This document shows, piece after piece, positions 57,401 to 64,000 of a stretch of DNA of 64,000 nt. The stretch covers positions 50,914-114,913 of the forward strand of contig JAEUWH010000084.1 in assembly GCA_016785955.1 (NCBI GenBank). Reading direction: 5' to 3'. Each line of letters opens with the position of its first letter. Position 1 is the stretch's first letter. Source of the stretch: Pseudobdellovibrionaceae bacterium. GTDB lineage: Bacteria; Bdellovibrionota; Bdellovibrionia; Bdellovibrionales; Bdellovibrionaceae. Made by a program: the position numbers and the translations under genes. The notes under the pieces were generated by a model that saw only the letters and a list, made by a program, of their open reading frames with translations, was not told the origin of the DNA and searched no databases.

Positions 57401-57648
57401 TGTCGTGAGTCCTCGCCATCAACAGCGAGCTTACGGGCTGCCTGTTGAAGCAGTTGAATCAACTCTTGTGCTTTTCGCAATGGGAGCGTTTCGAGGACAA
57501 ACAGCAAAACAAGAGCCGTTGGCCCTGGTTTTCTAAAGCCAGTTTCGTACTGACTCATCGTCAACTTACTTACTCCTAAAGCGTAAGAGAGATCTTTCTG
57601 TGTGAGCTTCAATCGTTTTCTCAATGTTTTAATATCGTTTGGGCTCAC
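57397..57648 (-). CDS. XRE-family helix-turn-helix regulator
   Basis: The 83-residue protein is almost entirely a helix-turn-helix: LRKRLKLTQKDLSYALGVSKLTMSQYETG (about 8-36), then a leucine-rich tail. Such small XRE proteins repress mobile-element operons or act as antitoxins. No toxin neighbour is seen, so a control gene for transfer or excision is favoured. Confidence 0.85.
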   Translation of the reverse strand: MSPNDIKTLRKRLKLTQKDLSYALGVSKLTMSQYETGFRKPGPTALVLLFVLETLPLRKAQELIQLLQQAARKLAVDGEDSRQ

Positions 57649-58046
57649 GCGGCCTCCACATCTTCAGATATAGCATTGCTATACTCTGATTGTCGAGACT
57701 TTCGTGGTTTCTTGGAACTTTGAGTTAAGTTCCTAGATTTCCAAAGGTATTCTTTCAATGCCTCTGGAATGACCCCAGACTGACGAATTGCTCGCAACTC
57801 TTGTTCAAGCAACGCCATGTCGGTTGTCGAATTTCGACGAATAGCTTGAGTATCGTCCTCATTAAACAAATCAACAACCTTGTCGATCATGTATTCGAGG
57901 ACGTTCTTGCGCGAGATTTTGGCCAAATCAAAACCTGATCCGACTCGCTCAACGACTTGTCTTAGTTTCGAGTCGTGTTCAGGTGAAATTGTAACCTGCA
58001 CTTCGGTTTTCATTTTCTTTTCTGTGTTTTCGATTTCCTCCTTCAT
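57645..58046 (-). CDS. Putative DNA-binding accessory protein (RHH-like)
   Basis: The 133-residue protein opens TEVQVTISPEHDSKLRQVVE followed by SRKNVLEYMIDKVVDLF, a pattern like ribbon-helix-helix or MobC-type relaxosome proteins. The C-terminal part is basic and low-complexity. A strong AAAGGAGGTG ribosome site precedes ATG 58046. Its position next to the hairpin region suits a protein that binds the transfer origin; no family assignment is certain. Confidence 0.65.
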   Translation of the reverse strand: MKEEIENTEKKMKTEVQVTISPEHDSKLRQVVERVGSGFDLAKISRKNVLEYMIDKVVDLFNEDDTQAIRRNSTTDMALLEQELRAIRQSGVIPEALKEYLWKSRNLTQSSKKPRKSRQSEYSNAISEDVEAA

Positions 58047-58537
58047 AATGGCACCTCCTTTGGTTCATGATTTGAATTTTCGGTTTTGGTTATAATTTGA
58101 TCGTATGGATAAAAGTCGCGCTTAAGCGCGACACAGAGAACAACGGGTTGCCACTTGTGGCAATCCCATCCAAGCCGAGAGTAGACGGAACGGCTACTCT
58201 CATCATACGGATCATCGAGAATTGTATTAGGTAGGCACTTCCGATAGCTTCGATCAGAGATAAATCTATCGAGCACAATTAAAACCCCGAACGATAGATC
58301 CAGACTCCCACAGCCTACCTGATATAATTCTCTTTGTTTCGTTTTGTATCTACCCCTTTTGTATTCTTCCTCATTATTCTTCTCTATTTTCCAACTCTTC
58401 CACCCAGTCCCGTCCCCCGGTTCCTGACCACTTTCAACCAACATCGTTGGGTGGGAGTGGTCAGGAAAAATCGTAGATTTAGGGGGACGGGACTGGGTGG
58501 CCGCGATCATGTTGAATTTTCTTTGGAAACTCATCAT
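58043..58537 (-). CDS. Uncertain open frame spanning large inverted repeats
   Basis: The 164-codon frame overlaps both neighbours by 4 bases (ATGA at each end) and has GGAGG just before its start, as for a true operon gene. Its composition is unusual, and its first third encodes a 101-base palindromic structure. No domain is recognised. Either it is a real small protein or a structured non-coding segment that happens to stay open. Confidence 0.45.
   Translation of the reverse strand: MMSFQRKFNMIAATQSRPPKSTIFPDHSHPTMLVESGQEPGDGTGWKSWKIEKNNEEEYKRGRYKTKQRELYQVGCGSLDLSFGVLIVLDRFISDRSYRKCLPNTILDDPYDESSRSVYSRLGWDCHKWQPVVLCVALKRDFYPYDQIITKTENSNHEPKEVPL
58115..58201. repeat. Cluster of three smaller palindromes
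   Basis: Perfect GTCGCGCTTAAGCGCGAC palindrome (58115-58132); TTGCCAC-TT-GTGGCAA hairpin (58148-58163); GAGAGTAG (58177-58184) with CTACTCTC (58194-58201). Together with the larger structure upstream they form a dense secondary-structure zone. Confidence 0.85.
58400..58500. repeat. 101-bp nested inverted repeat, candidate oriT or structured element
   Basis: Outer arms of 19 bp are perfect complements (58400-58418 with 58482-58500). Inside, TTCCTGACCACT (58421-58432) pairs with AGTGGTCAGGAA (58456-58467), and CCAAC (58438-58442) with GTTGG (58446-58450) around a 3-base loop. Nested, perfectly complementary arms of this size are rare in chromosomal genes. Position between mobilisation-type genes suggests an oriT or replication origin; the nick site cannot be told. 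Confidence 0.85.
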
Positions 58538-59349
58538 GCAGCCTCCAATTTCGGATTGATCTGGCGTGAGAATTCATAATCGCGTTTTTCTCCTGATTTT
58601 CTCATGTTCGGCACTGTTTGCTTGGTCGCCACTTCAATGAAGCGTTCGATACTCATTGTGTTGCTTTGAAATTTGAGCGTTGTCGCCAGCGACGCAGGAT
58701 CAAATTCATCAATCAAGAATGTTCCCGGAACTCGTTTAGATTCCAAATGAGCTGCGGTGTTAAAAGCCCGTCGCACAACTCTTTCTGTCGTGGGATGCAT
58801 GCAGCCAAAAAGGATCACGTCAATTTTGCTGGCATTCAAATAGGCCAGCGCCATTTTCGCGTACCGCGATTGAGACTTAGTGACTCTTTCGATTTCTAGC
58901 GCACATCGAACATTAGAACCATTCGCAGTCTTCAAATCAAAAACCAGATCCGGTACACGCTGAATCTGTGGCATACCCAAAATGTCATAGGCCTCGACAG
59001 GATTACGCATGAACTCATCTTCAAGCCAAGAACTCACTATCAGTCCTCGGTTTTCCAAGGCGAATAAAAATCTTGCGACAATGGCGTCGTGTTCGACATA
59101 AAAATGAGATCGTGCGGGGCGCGCCGAATCACCAAAATCCGCGCGCCCTTTCTTTGCCAAAATAAGATTGTTTGCTGAGTGACGAGACTTCACAAATAGG
59201 CCAGAGCTTACCAGATAGCTCCAGTATCGGTACTGTTGCGCCTGACTCATCTGGCAAATGAACTCGAAAAAAATCTGCTGAGTCAGAAAGCCCCAGCGAG
59301 CCGCAAATTCTAAAGAATCTAAAATGACCTTCTTACTTGGTGTTCTCAT
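58534..59349 (-). CDS. Replication-relaxation-family-like protein
   Basis: The protein has about 271 residues from ATG 59349, which has GGAG eight bases ahead (a frame-start at 59403 is also open). An N-terminal winged-helix region (SLEFAARWGFLTQQIFFEFI) is followed by a nuclease-like core: HFYVEHDAIVARFLF, VPDLVFDLK and CALEIERVTKSQSRY. This DxE..ExK-like layout matches the replication-relaxation family found beside conjugation genes. It likely processes or binds transfer DNA. Confidence 0.75.
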   Translation of the reverse strand: MRTPSKKVILDSLEFAARWGFLTQQIFFEFICQMSQAQQYRYWSYLVSSGLFVKSRHSANNLILAKKGRADFGDSARPARSHFYVEHDAIVARFLFALENRGLIVSSWLEDEFMRNPVEAYDILGMPQIQRVPDLVFDLKTANGSNVRCALEIERVTKSQSRYAKMALAYLNASKIDVILFGCMHPTTERVVRRAFNTAAHLESKRVPGTFLIDEFDPASLATTLKFQSNTMSIERFIEVATKQTVPNMRKSGEKRDYEFSRQINPKLEAA

Positions 59350-59395
59350 CGCACTGGCTCCTTCGGAACTGACGACGGAATCAAAACAAAATGAC

Positions 59396-59638
59396 CTACT
59401 CAATTCGACCAGATTCTAGTGATGGCTCCACCCAATCTAAGGTAAAGTCCACCAGTGCAGCCCCTTTTAGAGATTGTGGGATTTTAAGTTCTGATCCCAT
59501 TGTGACCTGGCGAATACGAACCTCACAGGTCTTTTCCCCCGTAAAGATGATTCTTGCCCCATCAGGATTTCCGCATTTCGGCGAGTGCGCACATCCGGCT
59601 ACAAGCACTGAAAGGAATAAAATTGTATGTTTCATCAT
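59396..59638 (-). CDS. Small lipoprotein of the transfer operon
   Basis: The 80-residue protein has a lipobox (LSVLVAGC, Cys at residue 16) and two further cysteines (Cys22, Cys38). It overlaps the coupling-protein stop as ATGA. By size and place it could be the VirB7/TraV-like outer-membrane lipoprotein of the secretion system, but sequence does not prove it. Confidence 0.65.
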   Translation of the reverse strand: MMKHTILFLSVLVAGCAHSPKCGNPDGARIIFTGEKTCEVRIRQVTMGSELKIPQSLKGAALVDFTLDWVEPSLESGRIE

Positions 59639-61293
59639 GCTGCCTTCCTTTCTTGGGTTAGCTCCGCCATCACATCCGCACGAGCACGCATGGGTGTCTG
59701 CGGCTGATTAGCCGGAGCTGAATTTTCAAGTTTTGGAAGGCCTGTTGGCTCTGACTTTTGAATTAACGGAATTTGAGGCGCGTCGAGGTCGAAAGATTTC
59801 TTGAATTTCAATCGAACTGGCAGACTTCCTTTAGCATGAGGAAGCACCATAACAGCTTCCCCAACACCAAGTTCCTGCTTGAAGACGTTGGGATGATACT
59901 TGAACTCCTCAACCTCACGAACCGAACCATCGCCTGTCTTCTCACTACCGAAAAGGCCTTCAGTTTGCCTTTCGGTGACTTTCGATCCTTGAATAGTTCC
60001 AATAACTGACGAAAAGTATTCGGCAGACTCCGGCTCATTGGTGCGCATGAAAACCTTAAGGTTTGAGTTTGTGAGAATGGTGTTCTTTACACCGTCGCCC
60101 AAACCGTCAAGATCGCCCAGAGCTTGGTGCGCAAAAACGATTCCAACATTGGCACTTCTAGATTTATTCAAAAGTGTAACGAAACTGGGTGTGAGGTATT
60201 CCGTGAAATCATCGAGATACACCGAGAAGAAACCCTGACGCTCGTATTTCCCAAGATGCCTCGACGAAACGGCACTTTGCAAACATTGAAGAATCACTTT
60301 GCCAGTCGCTTTTCCGAGAGTTGGAATCTTCAATGCTGGTAGCTGACAATAAATAATCTCACCATGCTCTAGGGCCTGCTCAAGATTGACGTCTGATATT
60401 TCCGTATTGAACACCTGACTTGTTTCACCAACTGCAAAACTTTGGAGCTGGGCCACAAGACCACTCGTTCTTTGTTCTCGCTCATCACGGTTCAGTTTTA
60501 GAAATTCTCCGGCCCAGACTTGGAGCCTTGGCATTTTAGAAGCCACAGCAAGGTCAGCCAAAGCCTTTTCGTTTTTCATGCACTCAATCATTCGCAGAGG
60601 CGTCGGTTTAATCCCAACAGCTTCTAAGATTAGAAGGGAATGAAGGAAGACATCGTACTGGATACTTTTGAAGTATTCGTTTTCGAAGTTGAAGGCATTA
60701 AAAACACGTTCTGTGATTTCAAGTGCCGAGCCGCCATTCAGGGGATTGAAAGTGTGACTGATCCCAACATTGCAAAGCGAAAGCACGCGAACATCGTTTT
60801 CACGATGATGGCGTTTTGCGTAAGCGTAGAGCTTGTTCAAGAGACTCATATCTGATTTACCATCAATGATAAGAAGGCCTCGGCCTTTCTTAATGTCATC
60901 AATGGCCCACGGCAAAATGACCGACTCAGTCTTTCCGGCGTTGGTTGTCCCGACAACCTGAGTGTGCATCTTTCTGAATGGCTGTTTAACATAGACGTTT
61001 TTGCCAGTCGTCGATAGCCCTGCAAAAACGTAATCTTCGCCTTCGATTGGAGTTATGACCTCGTTTTCTAAATCCGCAACTCTGGTTCTATTTCGTAACT
61101 TTTTACGAATCATCTGAAATGCAAAAACAGCAAGAAGCGAAATGGCGAAAGCGATTGCTATTCTCCAAGTTACAATAAATATAACGATTTGCGCTTTGTA
61201 CTTGATCCAAATGACTCCAGCTCCAAGAGCAATCGTTAAAAACAAAAATCCTCGATCTGACATTTCTGATTTATTGCTGCTCATAGTTTTCAC
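59635..61293 (-). CDS. Type IV coupling protein (VirD4/TraD-like ATPase)
   Basis: The 552-residue protein has two N-terminal membrane helices (about 16-30 and 35-61). Walker A is GTTNAGKTE (115-123), GRGLLIIDGKSD follows near 135-148, and a second acidic strand is YLDDFTEYLTP near 365 (TraG/VirD4 C-terminal motif with a helicase-like AHQALGDLDGLGD after it). It links the relaxosome to the type IV channel and pumps DNA. It overlaps the VirB10-like gene by 23 bases. Confidence 0.92.
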   Translation of the reverse strand: MKTMSSNKSEMSDRGFLFLTIALGAGVIWIKYKAQIVIFIVTWRIAIAFAISLLAVFAFQMIRKKLRNRTRVADLENEVITPIEGEDYVFAGLSTTGKNVYVKQPFRKMHTQVVGTTNAGKTESVILPWAIDDIKKGRGLLIIDGKSDMSLLNKLYAYAKRHHRENDVRVLSLCNVGISHTFNPLNGGSALEITERVFNAFNFENEYFKSIQYDVFLHSLLILEAVGIKPTPLRMIECMKNEKALADLAVASKMPRLQVWAGEFLKLNRDEREQRTSGLVAQLQSFAVGETSQVFNTEISDVNLEQALEHGEIIYCQLPALKIPTLGKATGKVILQCLQSAVSSRHLGKYERQGFFSVYLDDFTEYLTPSFVTLLNKSRSANVGIVFAHQALGDLDGLGDGVKNTILTNSNLKVFMRTNEPESAEYFSSVIGTIQGSKVTERQTEGLFGSEKTGDGSVREVEEFKYHPNVFKQELGVGEAVMVLPHAKGSLPVRLKFKKSFDLDAPQIPLIQKSEPTGLPKLENSAPANQPQTPMRARADVMAELTQERKAA

Positions 61294-62236
61294 CTCCTTC
61301 TTGTAATTTGAAAGATTCGTTTAGAACGGCATCGCACTCTTCTCCTGGATTTAGTTCGATCCACTCTCTTTCTGTTTTTAATTTTTCGCCGTAGGCTTGG
61401 GCGCGAGATTGAGCTGTGGCGGCAACGGCTCCGAGAAGTCCATTTTCGACTCCGCCTTTAGAATTTCCCATGATGTCGGTTTGCATACTTCCAGCAGCGA
61501 GTCCTCCTACAAATGTAGTGAGAACCTGACCCGCAGTATTCTTAACTCCATCAGAGAAAATCTTGCCGCTGATTCCGGGCTGTCCTGCCTTATCAAGCGC
61601 AATTGCCGAAATGCGCTTGATTTGTCCGCTAGGTAAAGAAATCTGATCGAACCGAATCTGCGCGCGATCTGTTCCTCTTTGAAAGCTGGCTTGTCCGTAG
61701 AATCGTGTTCCCGCTGGAAGTTTCAATCCCGAATCAGAAACTGAATCCAAAATCGACTCCGCCAAAATTGGTACAGGGTCTTGCGAAACAATCACCTTAT
61801 CTGTAAGTCTTAAGGCAACTCGAATACCAGAGCGCAGTTCGGTCTTTGCATTGCCACTTTTGGACCCCACAATCATTGATGTATTGTAATTGACCTGGCT
61901 TCCTCCTGATCCGCTTGGAACAGTAACTCTAGGAGCAGCCCATAGTGCTTGTGCCGAGTCTTGACCTTGAGGTGCATTTTGCAAGTTTCCAGATTCCGAC
62001 TTCTTTTCTTCTGGACGTTCAATCTTCTCCGCAAATTCAATTGGAACGTCCGTTGGAAGTAAAAACACAACTGTCACGAAAATAACGATTCCAAAAACCG
62101 CCAAAAGTTTGATGGTCTTGAAATTCAGATCAAACTTTTTACTGAATGAGTTCTCTTCGATGATCGAAGTTTTCATTCCTCTTTTGAGCCCCTTGAGTTT
62201 TTCACTGACGTAGGAAAGTGCCTTTTTCACTTCCAT
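61271..62236 (-). CDS. VirB10/TrbI/TraB-like T4SS protein
   Basis: The 321-residue protein has a cytosolic N-terminus, one membrane helix (LLAVFGIVIFVTVVFLL, about 44-60), a linker and a C-terminal TrbI-type domain with RVALRLTDKVIVSQDPVPILA, GTRFYGQASFQRG and a PSGQIKRISAIALDKAGQPG segment. VirB10 spans the envelope and forms the outer gate with VirB9. GGAGG seven bases before ATG 62236 supports the start. Confidence 0.9.
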   Translation of the reverse strand: MEVKKALSYVSEKLKGLKRGMKTSIIEENSFSKKFDLNFKTIKLLAVFGIVIFVTVVFLLPTDVPIEFAEKIERPEEKKSESGNLQNAPQGQDSAQALWAAPRVTVPSGSGGSQVNYNTSMIVGSKSGNAKTELRSGIRVALRLTDKVIVSQDPVPILAESILDSVSDSGLKLPAGTRFYGQASFQRGTDRAQIRFDQISLPSGQIKRISAIALDKAGQPGISGKIFSDGVKNTAGQVLTTFVGGLAAGSMQTDIMGNSKGGVENGLLGAVAATAQSRAQAYGEKLKTEREWIELNPGEECDAVLNESFKLQEGGENYEQQ

Positions 62237-62937
62237 AAATCTGCCTCCGAAATTTGAAGTGACACCACTTGCTCGAAATTGATCTCAATCATCACGGGCT
62301 TTCCGATTACTAAATCAGATTTCGCTAGCGAAATTCCTATCCGTAGTGGTTTGCCTTTTTCAACTTTAGAGTCGGACATAAAAAGGCTGTTGATGACTCT
62401 TGAATTTCCCGATTGTCGAATCCAAACTGATTCAGGCTTAATCGTGGTTCGCAGATCTTGAGTTGATGTCAGAAGTGCATCAATCAAGATGAATCCGCTT
62501 GGAGCTTGGCCGACACGAACTACTGAAAGCTTCAAATTATTTTTAGTAGCTGATCGCAAAACATTGCGCCATTTTGTTTCGGGCTTCGGTGGTTCTGGCT
62601 TTTTCAAATAGACGATGTAGTCGGCTTGATCCTGACTCCCAGAAACAAGCCTGAGATTGAAACGTCTAGATCCTGTTACAAGATACAAATTGGTCTTTGC
62701 TCCGTACCGAAGTGGTTTGATAGTTACGGCTTTGTCGAGATATTCGATTTTGAAACCTGATTGATCGCCGATAATCGCAGATTGAATAGTTTCGGGAAGC
62801 TGCAAGATAGTCGCAATTCCCAATGCTGTCTTAACCGTCAGGATGTCGTCTTCTTTGACTTGCGTTTTTCTGATCTGTGCAAAACTAGTAGTAGTCACAA
62901 GTAGCGAAAAAGCAAAAGTGAGTAGGCTACATTTCAT
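62227..62937 (-). CDS. VirB9/TraK-like T4SS protein
   Basis: The 236-residue protein has a signal peptide (LLTFAFSLLVTTTSFAQ). DILTVKTALGIATILQLPE is the N-terminal strand typical of VirB9/CagX/secretin-like proteins, and YGAKTNLYLVTGSRRFNLRL continues the fold. The C-terminal half is a beta-domain. It forms the periplasmic/outer-membrane core with VirB10 and overlaps neighbours by 10 and 4 bases. Confidence 0.88.
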   Translation of the reverse strand: MKCSLLTFAFSLLVTTTSFAQIRKTQVKEDDILTVKTALGIATILQLPETIQSAIIGDQSGFKIEYLDKAVTIKPLRYGAKTNLYLVTGSRRFNLRLVSGSQDQADYIVYLKKPEPPKPETKWRNVLRSATKNNLKLSVVRVGQAPSGFILIDALLTSTQDLRTTIKPESVWIRQSGNSRVINSLFMSDSKVEKGKPLRIGISLAKSDLVIGKPVMIEINFEQVVSLQISEADLWK

Positions 62938-63524
62938 CGTGCAGCCTCCTCAGTTTCTTTTGTCACATAAACACCCCACGGGTTGATAACTGTTCGATCA
63001 TCAACTGTGAACTGAAGCGATAAGCGAAGCTCTGTCGCAGCCTTCAGGTTATCAAATTCAGTGATTCGATCCGCGAGTACACTGATTCGTTTTTCTTTAA
63101 GATCAACTGTTACTGACTTGGGATAGACACGTTGGCGAACCTTTTTCTCTCGAACAAACTTCATCGTCTCCTGCATTGAACGTTCAAACGCTGAAATCAA
63201 TGATGGAAGGACGAAAAATTTCGCTTTTGCGAGTTCGTGAGAAATATTTTGTTCGTTCCACGAGTAGCGGTGGCGAATATATTCTTTTGCCGCCGATTCG
63301 ATTTGAGCATCTGTAACTTTTGTTTCGATAGTGGCCACAGAGCCACTGCTCTCCAATGCGATCACCGTTGGTCCCTGCTTAACAAGATAGAGAACCAAAA
63401 TGAGCATCAAAAATGTAACGGCAAGCAAAGCACCCAAAAGAAATTTGATATTCAAATTTTCTTCAGCGAACTCCCGCATGGCTCTTGGATAGGAACTAAG
63501 TTGAATTGAAATTTTATCTTTCAT
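62934..63524 (-). CDS. VirB8/TraE-like T4SS protein
   Basis: The 196-residue protein has a short cytosolic N-terminus, one membrane helix (FLLGALLAVTFLMLILVLYLV, about 29-49) and a periplasmic domain with helices and a beta-sheet (SWNEQNISHELAKAKFFVLP). This is the topology of TraE/VirB8, which nucleates T4SS assembly. A strong AAAGGAGG precedes the ATG. Confidence 0.83.
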   Translation of the reverse strand: MKDKISIQLSSYPRAMREFAEENLNIKFLLGALLAVTFLMLILVLYLVKQGPTVIALESSGSVATIETKVTDAQIESAAKEYIRHRYSWNEQNISHELAKAKFFVLPSLISAFERSMQETMKFVREKKVRQRVYPKSVTVDLKEKRISVLADRITEFDNLKAATELRLSLQFTVDDRTVINPWGVYVTKETEEAAR

Positions 63525-63544
63525 AAAAACACCTCCTTTGACCT

Positions 63545-63861
63545 TTAAGATCGTTTATTTGTAGTTGAATAGGATTTTTGCGTGGGAACACTCCAAGCCC
63601 GCGGCATGATGACCTGAGAAAGCTTCGCACCTTGCGCAAGCTTTGCTGCTGGAGCTACGGCGGTCAGAACGCCGGATACGGCTGTTGCCCCAATACTGGC
63701 GGCTGTCGATTGAACACCTTCGCCAATTAACGAACGCAAAATCCTCGGCGTAAACAGCAGCGCAATTGCAATAATGAAATTCATCGCCACAAGTGGTAGA
63801 TATGATTGCTCATTTTCATAAATGAAGCCGAGCGAAACCGACTTCAGCATGGCCGACAAAA
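63545..63861 (-). CDS. 3' exon of a membrane T4SS gene split by a group II intron
   Basis: Codons downstream of the intron read LLSAMLKSVSLGFIYENEQ, then a helix (LVAMNFIIAIALLF) and an Ala/Gly-rich C-terminal part (GATAVSGVLTAVAPAAKLAQ). The position before VirB8/9/10-like genes and the hydrophobic, alanine-rich tail suggest a VirB6/TrbL-like channel component. The 5' exon lies beyond the window. The first about 46 codons of the apparent frame are intron sequence and are not protein. Confidence 0.7.
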
Positions 63862-64000
63862 GTAGGGTAGGCTCCGGCCAACCAATCTTACGAATGGTTG
63901 GAACGTGAACCCCCCTCCGAACCGGACTTGCAACTTTCATTGCATCCGGCTCTCCATTTTTGTTAAGCATACATATCTCTTTTCCACGACGGAAGACCAC
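63862..64000 (-). mobile_element. Group II intron, 3' end (domains V and VI)
   Basis: On the minus strand domain V folds as an 8-bp stem (GAGCCGGA with TCCGGTTC), a 2-base bulge AG, a TGCAAT/GTTGCA stem and a GAAA tetraloop. This 34-base motif (about 63922-63955) with the AGC triad is the intron catalytic core. Domain VI follows: GGAGGGGGG, hairpin CCAACCA/TGGTTGG, and ends CCTACCCTAC with a branch-point A seven bases from the end. The intron end is set at 63862. Its protein and 5' part lie outside. Confidence 0.88.

Noticed and set aside
57397..57648. Toxin-antitoxin system
   Set aside because: The XRE protein has no toxin-like neighbour; the adjacent small frame looks like a basic DNA-binding protein.
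63862..64000. N-terminal residues of the last frame
   Set aside because: They translate group II intron domains V and VI, not protein.

Overview
The window reads as chromosome of a Gram-negative, moderately AT-rich bacterium. A Bdellovibrio-like member of the Bdellovibrionota is my best guess from gene style (surface-polysaccharide cluster next to a secreted zinc protease, MASE1/CHASE kinase, EI24 protein). That placement is inference; no rRNA or species marker is present.

1-30.8 kb is a large surface-polysaccharide (O-antigen/capsule) locus. It holds asparagine synthase (cut by the window edge), UDP-glucose dehydrogenase and a UDP-glucuronate-epimerase-like enzyme, many GT2, GT-B and GT-C type glycosyltransferases, and a Wzm/Wzt ABC exporter pair. 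It also holds a flippase fused to a glycosyltransferase. A gmd / ColD-type dehydrase / Fcl-ColC-type epimerase-reductase set points to a GDP-linked 3,6-dideoxyhexose such as GDP-L-colitose. A tight six-gene minus-strand block (8.4-13.4 kb: DegT aminotransferase, PhyH dioxygenase, beta-propeller, NeuD-like acyltransferase, methyltransferase, WbqC) looks like an uncharacterised sugar-modification pathway. At 25.0-26.5 kb two truncated or decayed genes meet at a recombination scar.

30.8-38.3 kb completes the locus with dTDP-rhamnose synthesis (rmlD apart; rmlB-rmlA-rmlC together), a secreted metalloprotease/lipoprotein pair, a DUF6056-like membrane protein and an ALG5-like GT2.

38.4-55.5 kb is mostly housekeeping: pgi-tal-yccF, pstSCAB (no phoU), an EI24/CysZ-like protein, a MASE1-CHASE hybrid-input histidine kinase, mscL, an OxyR regulator divergent from ahpC-ahpF with a recognisable OxyR operator, an unknown 551-residue membrane protein, a lytic transglycosylase and tRNA-Arg(CCT).

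55.5-64 kb is the left end of an integrative conjugative element lodged at the 3' end of the tRNA-Arg gene. A large serine recombinase abuts (and reads into) the tRNA. Behind it, all on the minus strand and almost entirely by short start/stop overlaps, come small regulators, a replication-relaxation-like protein, a lipoprotein, a VirD4/TraD coupling ATPase and VirB10-, VirB9- and VirB8-like proteins. The last gene, a membrane protein of the transfer apparatus, is interrupted by a group II intron whose domain V/VI 3' end is in the final 140 bases. A cluster of strong inverted repeats (58.1-58.5 kb) within this operon is a candidate oriT or other structured DNA/RNA element.
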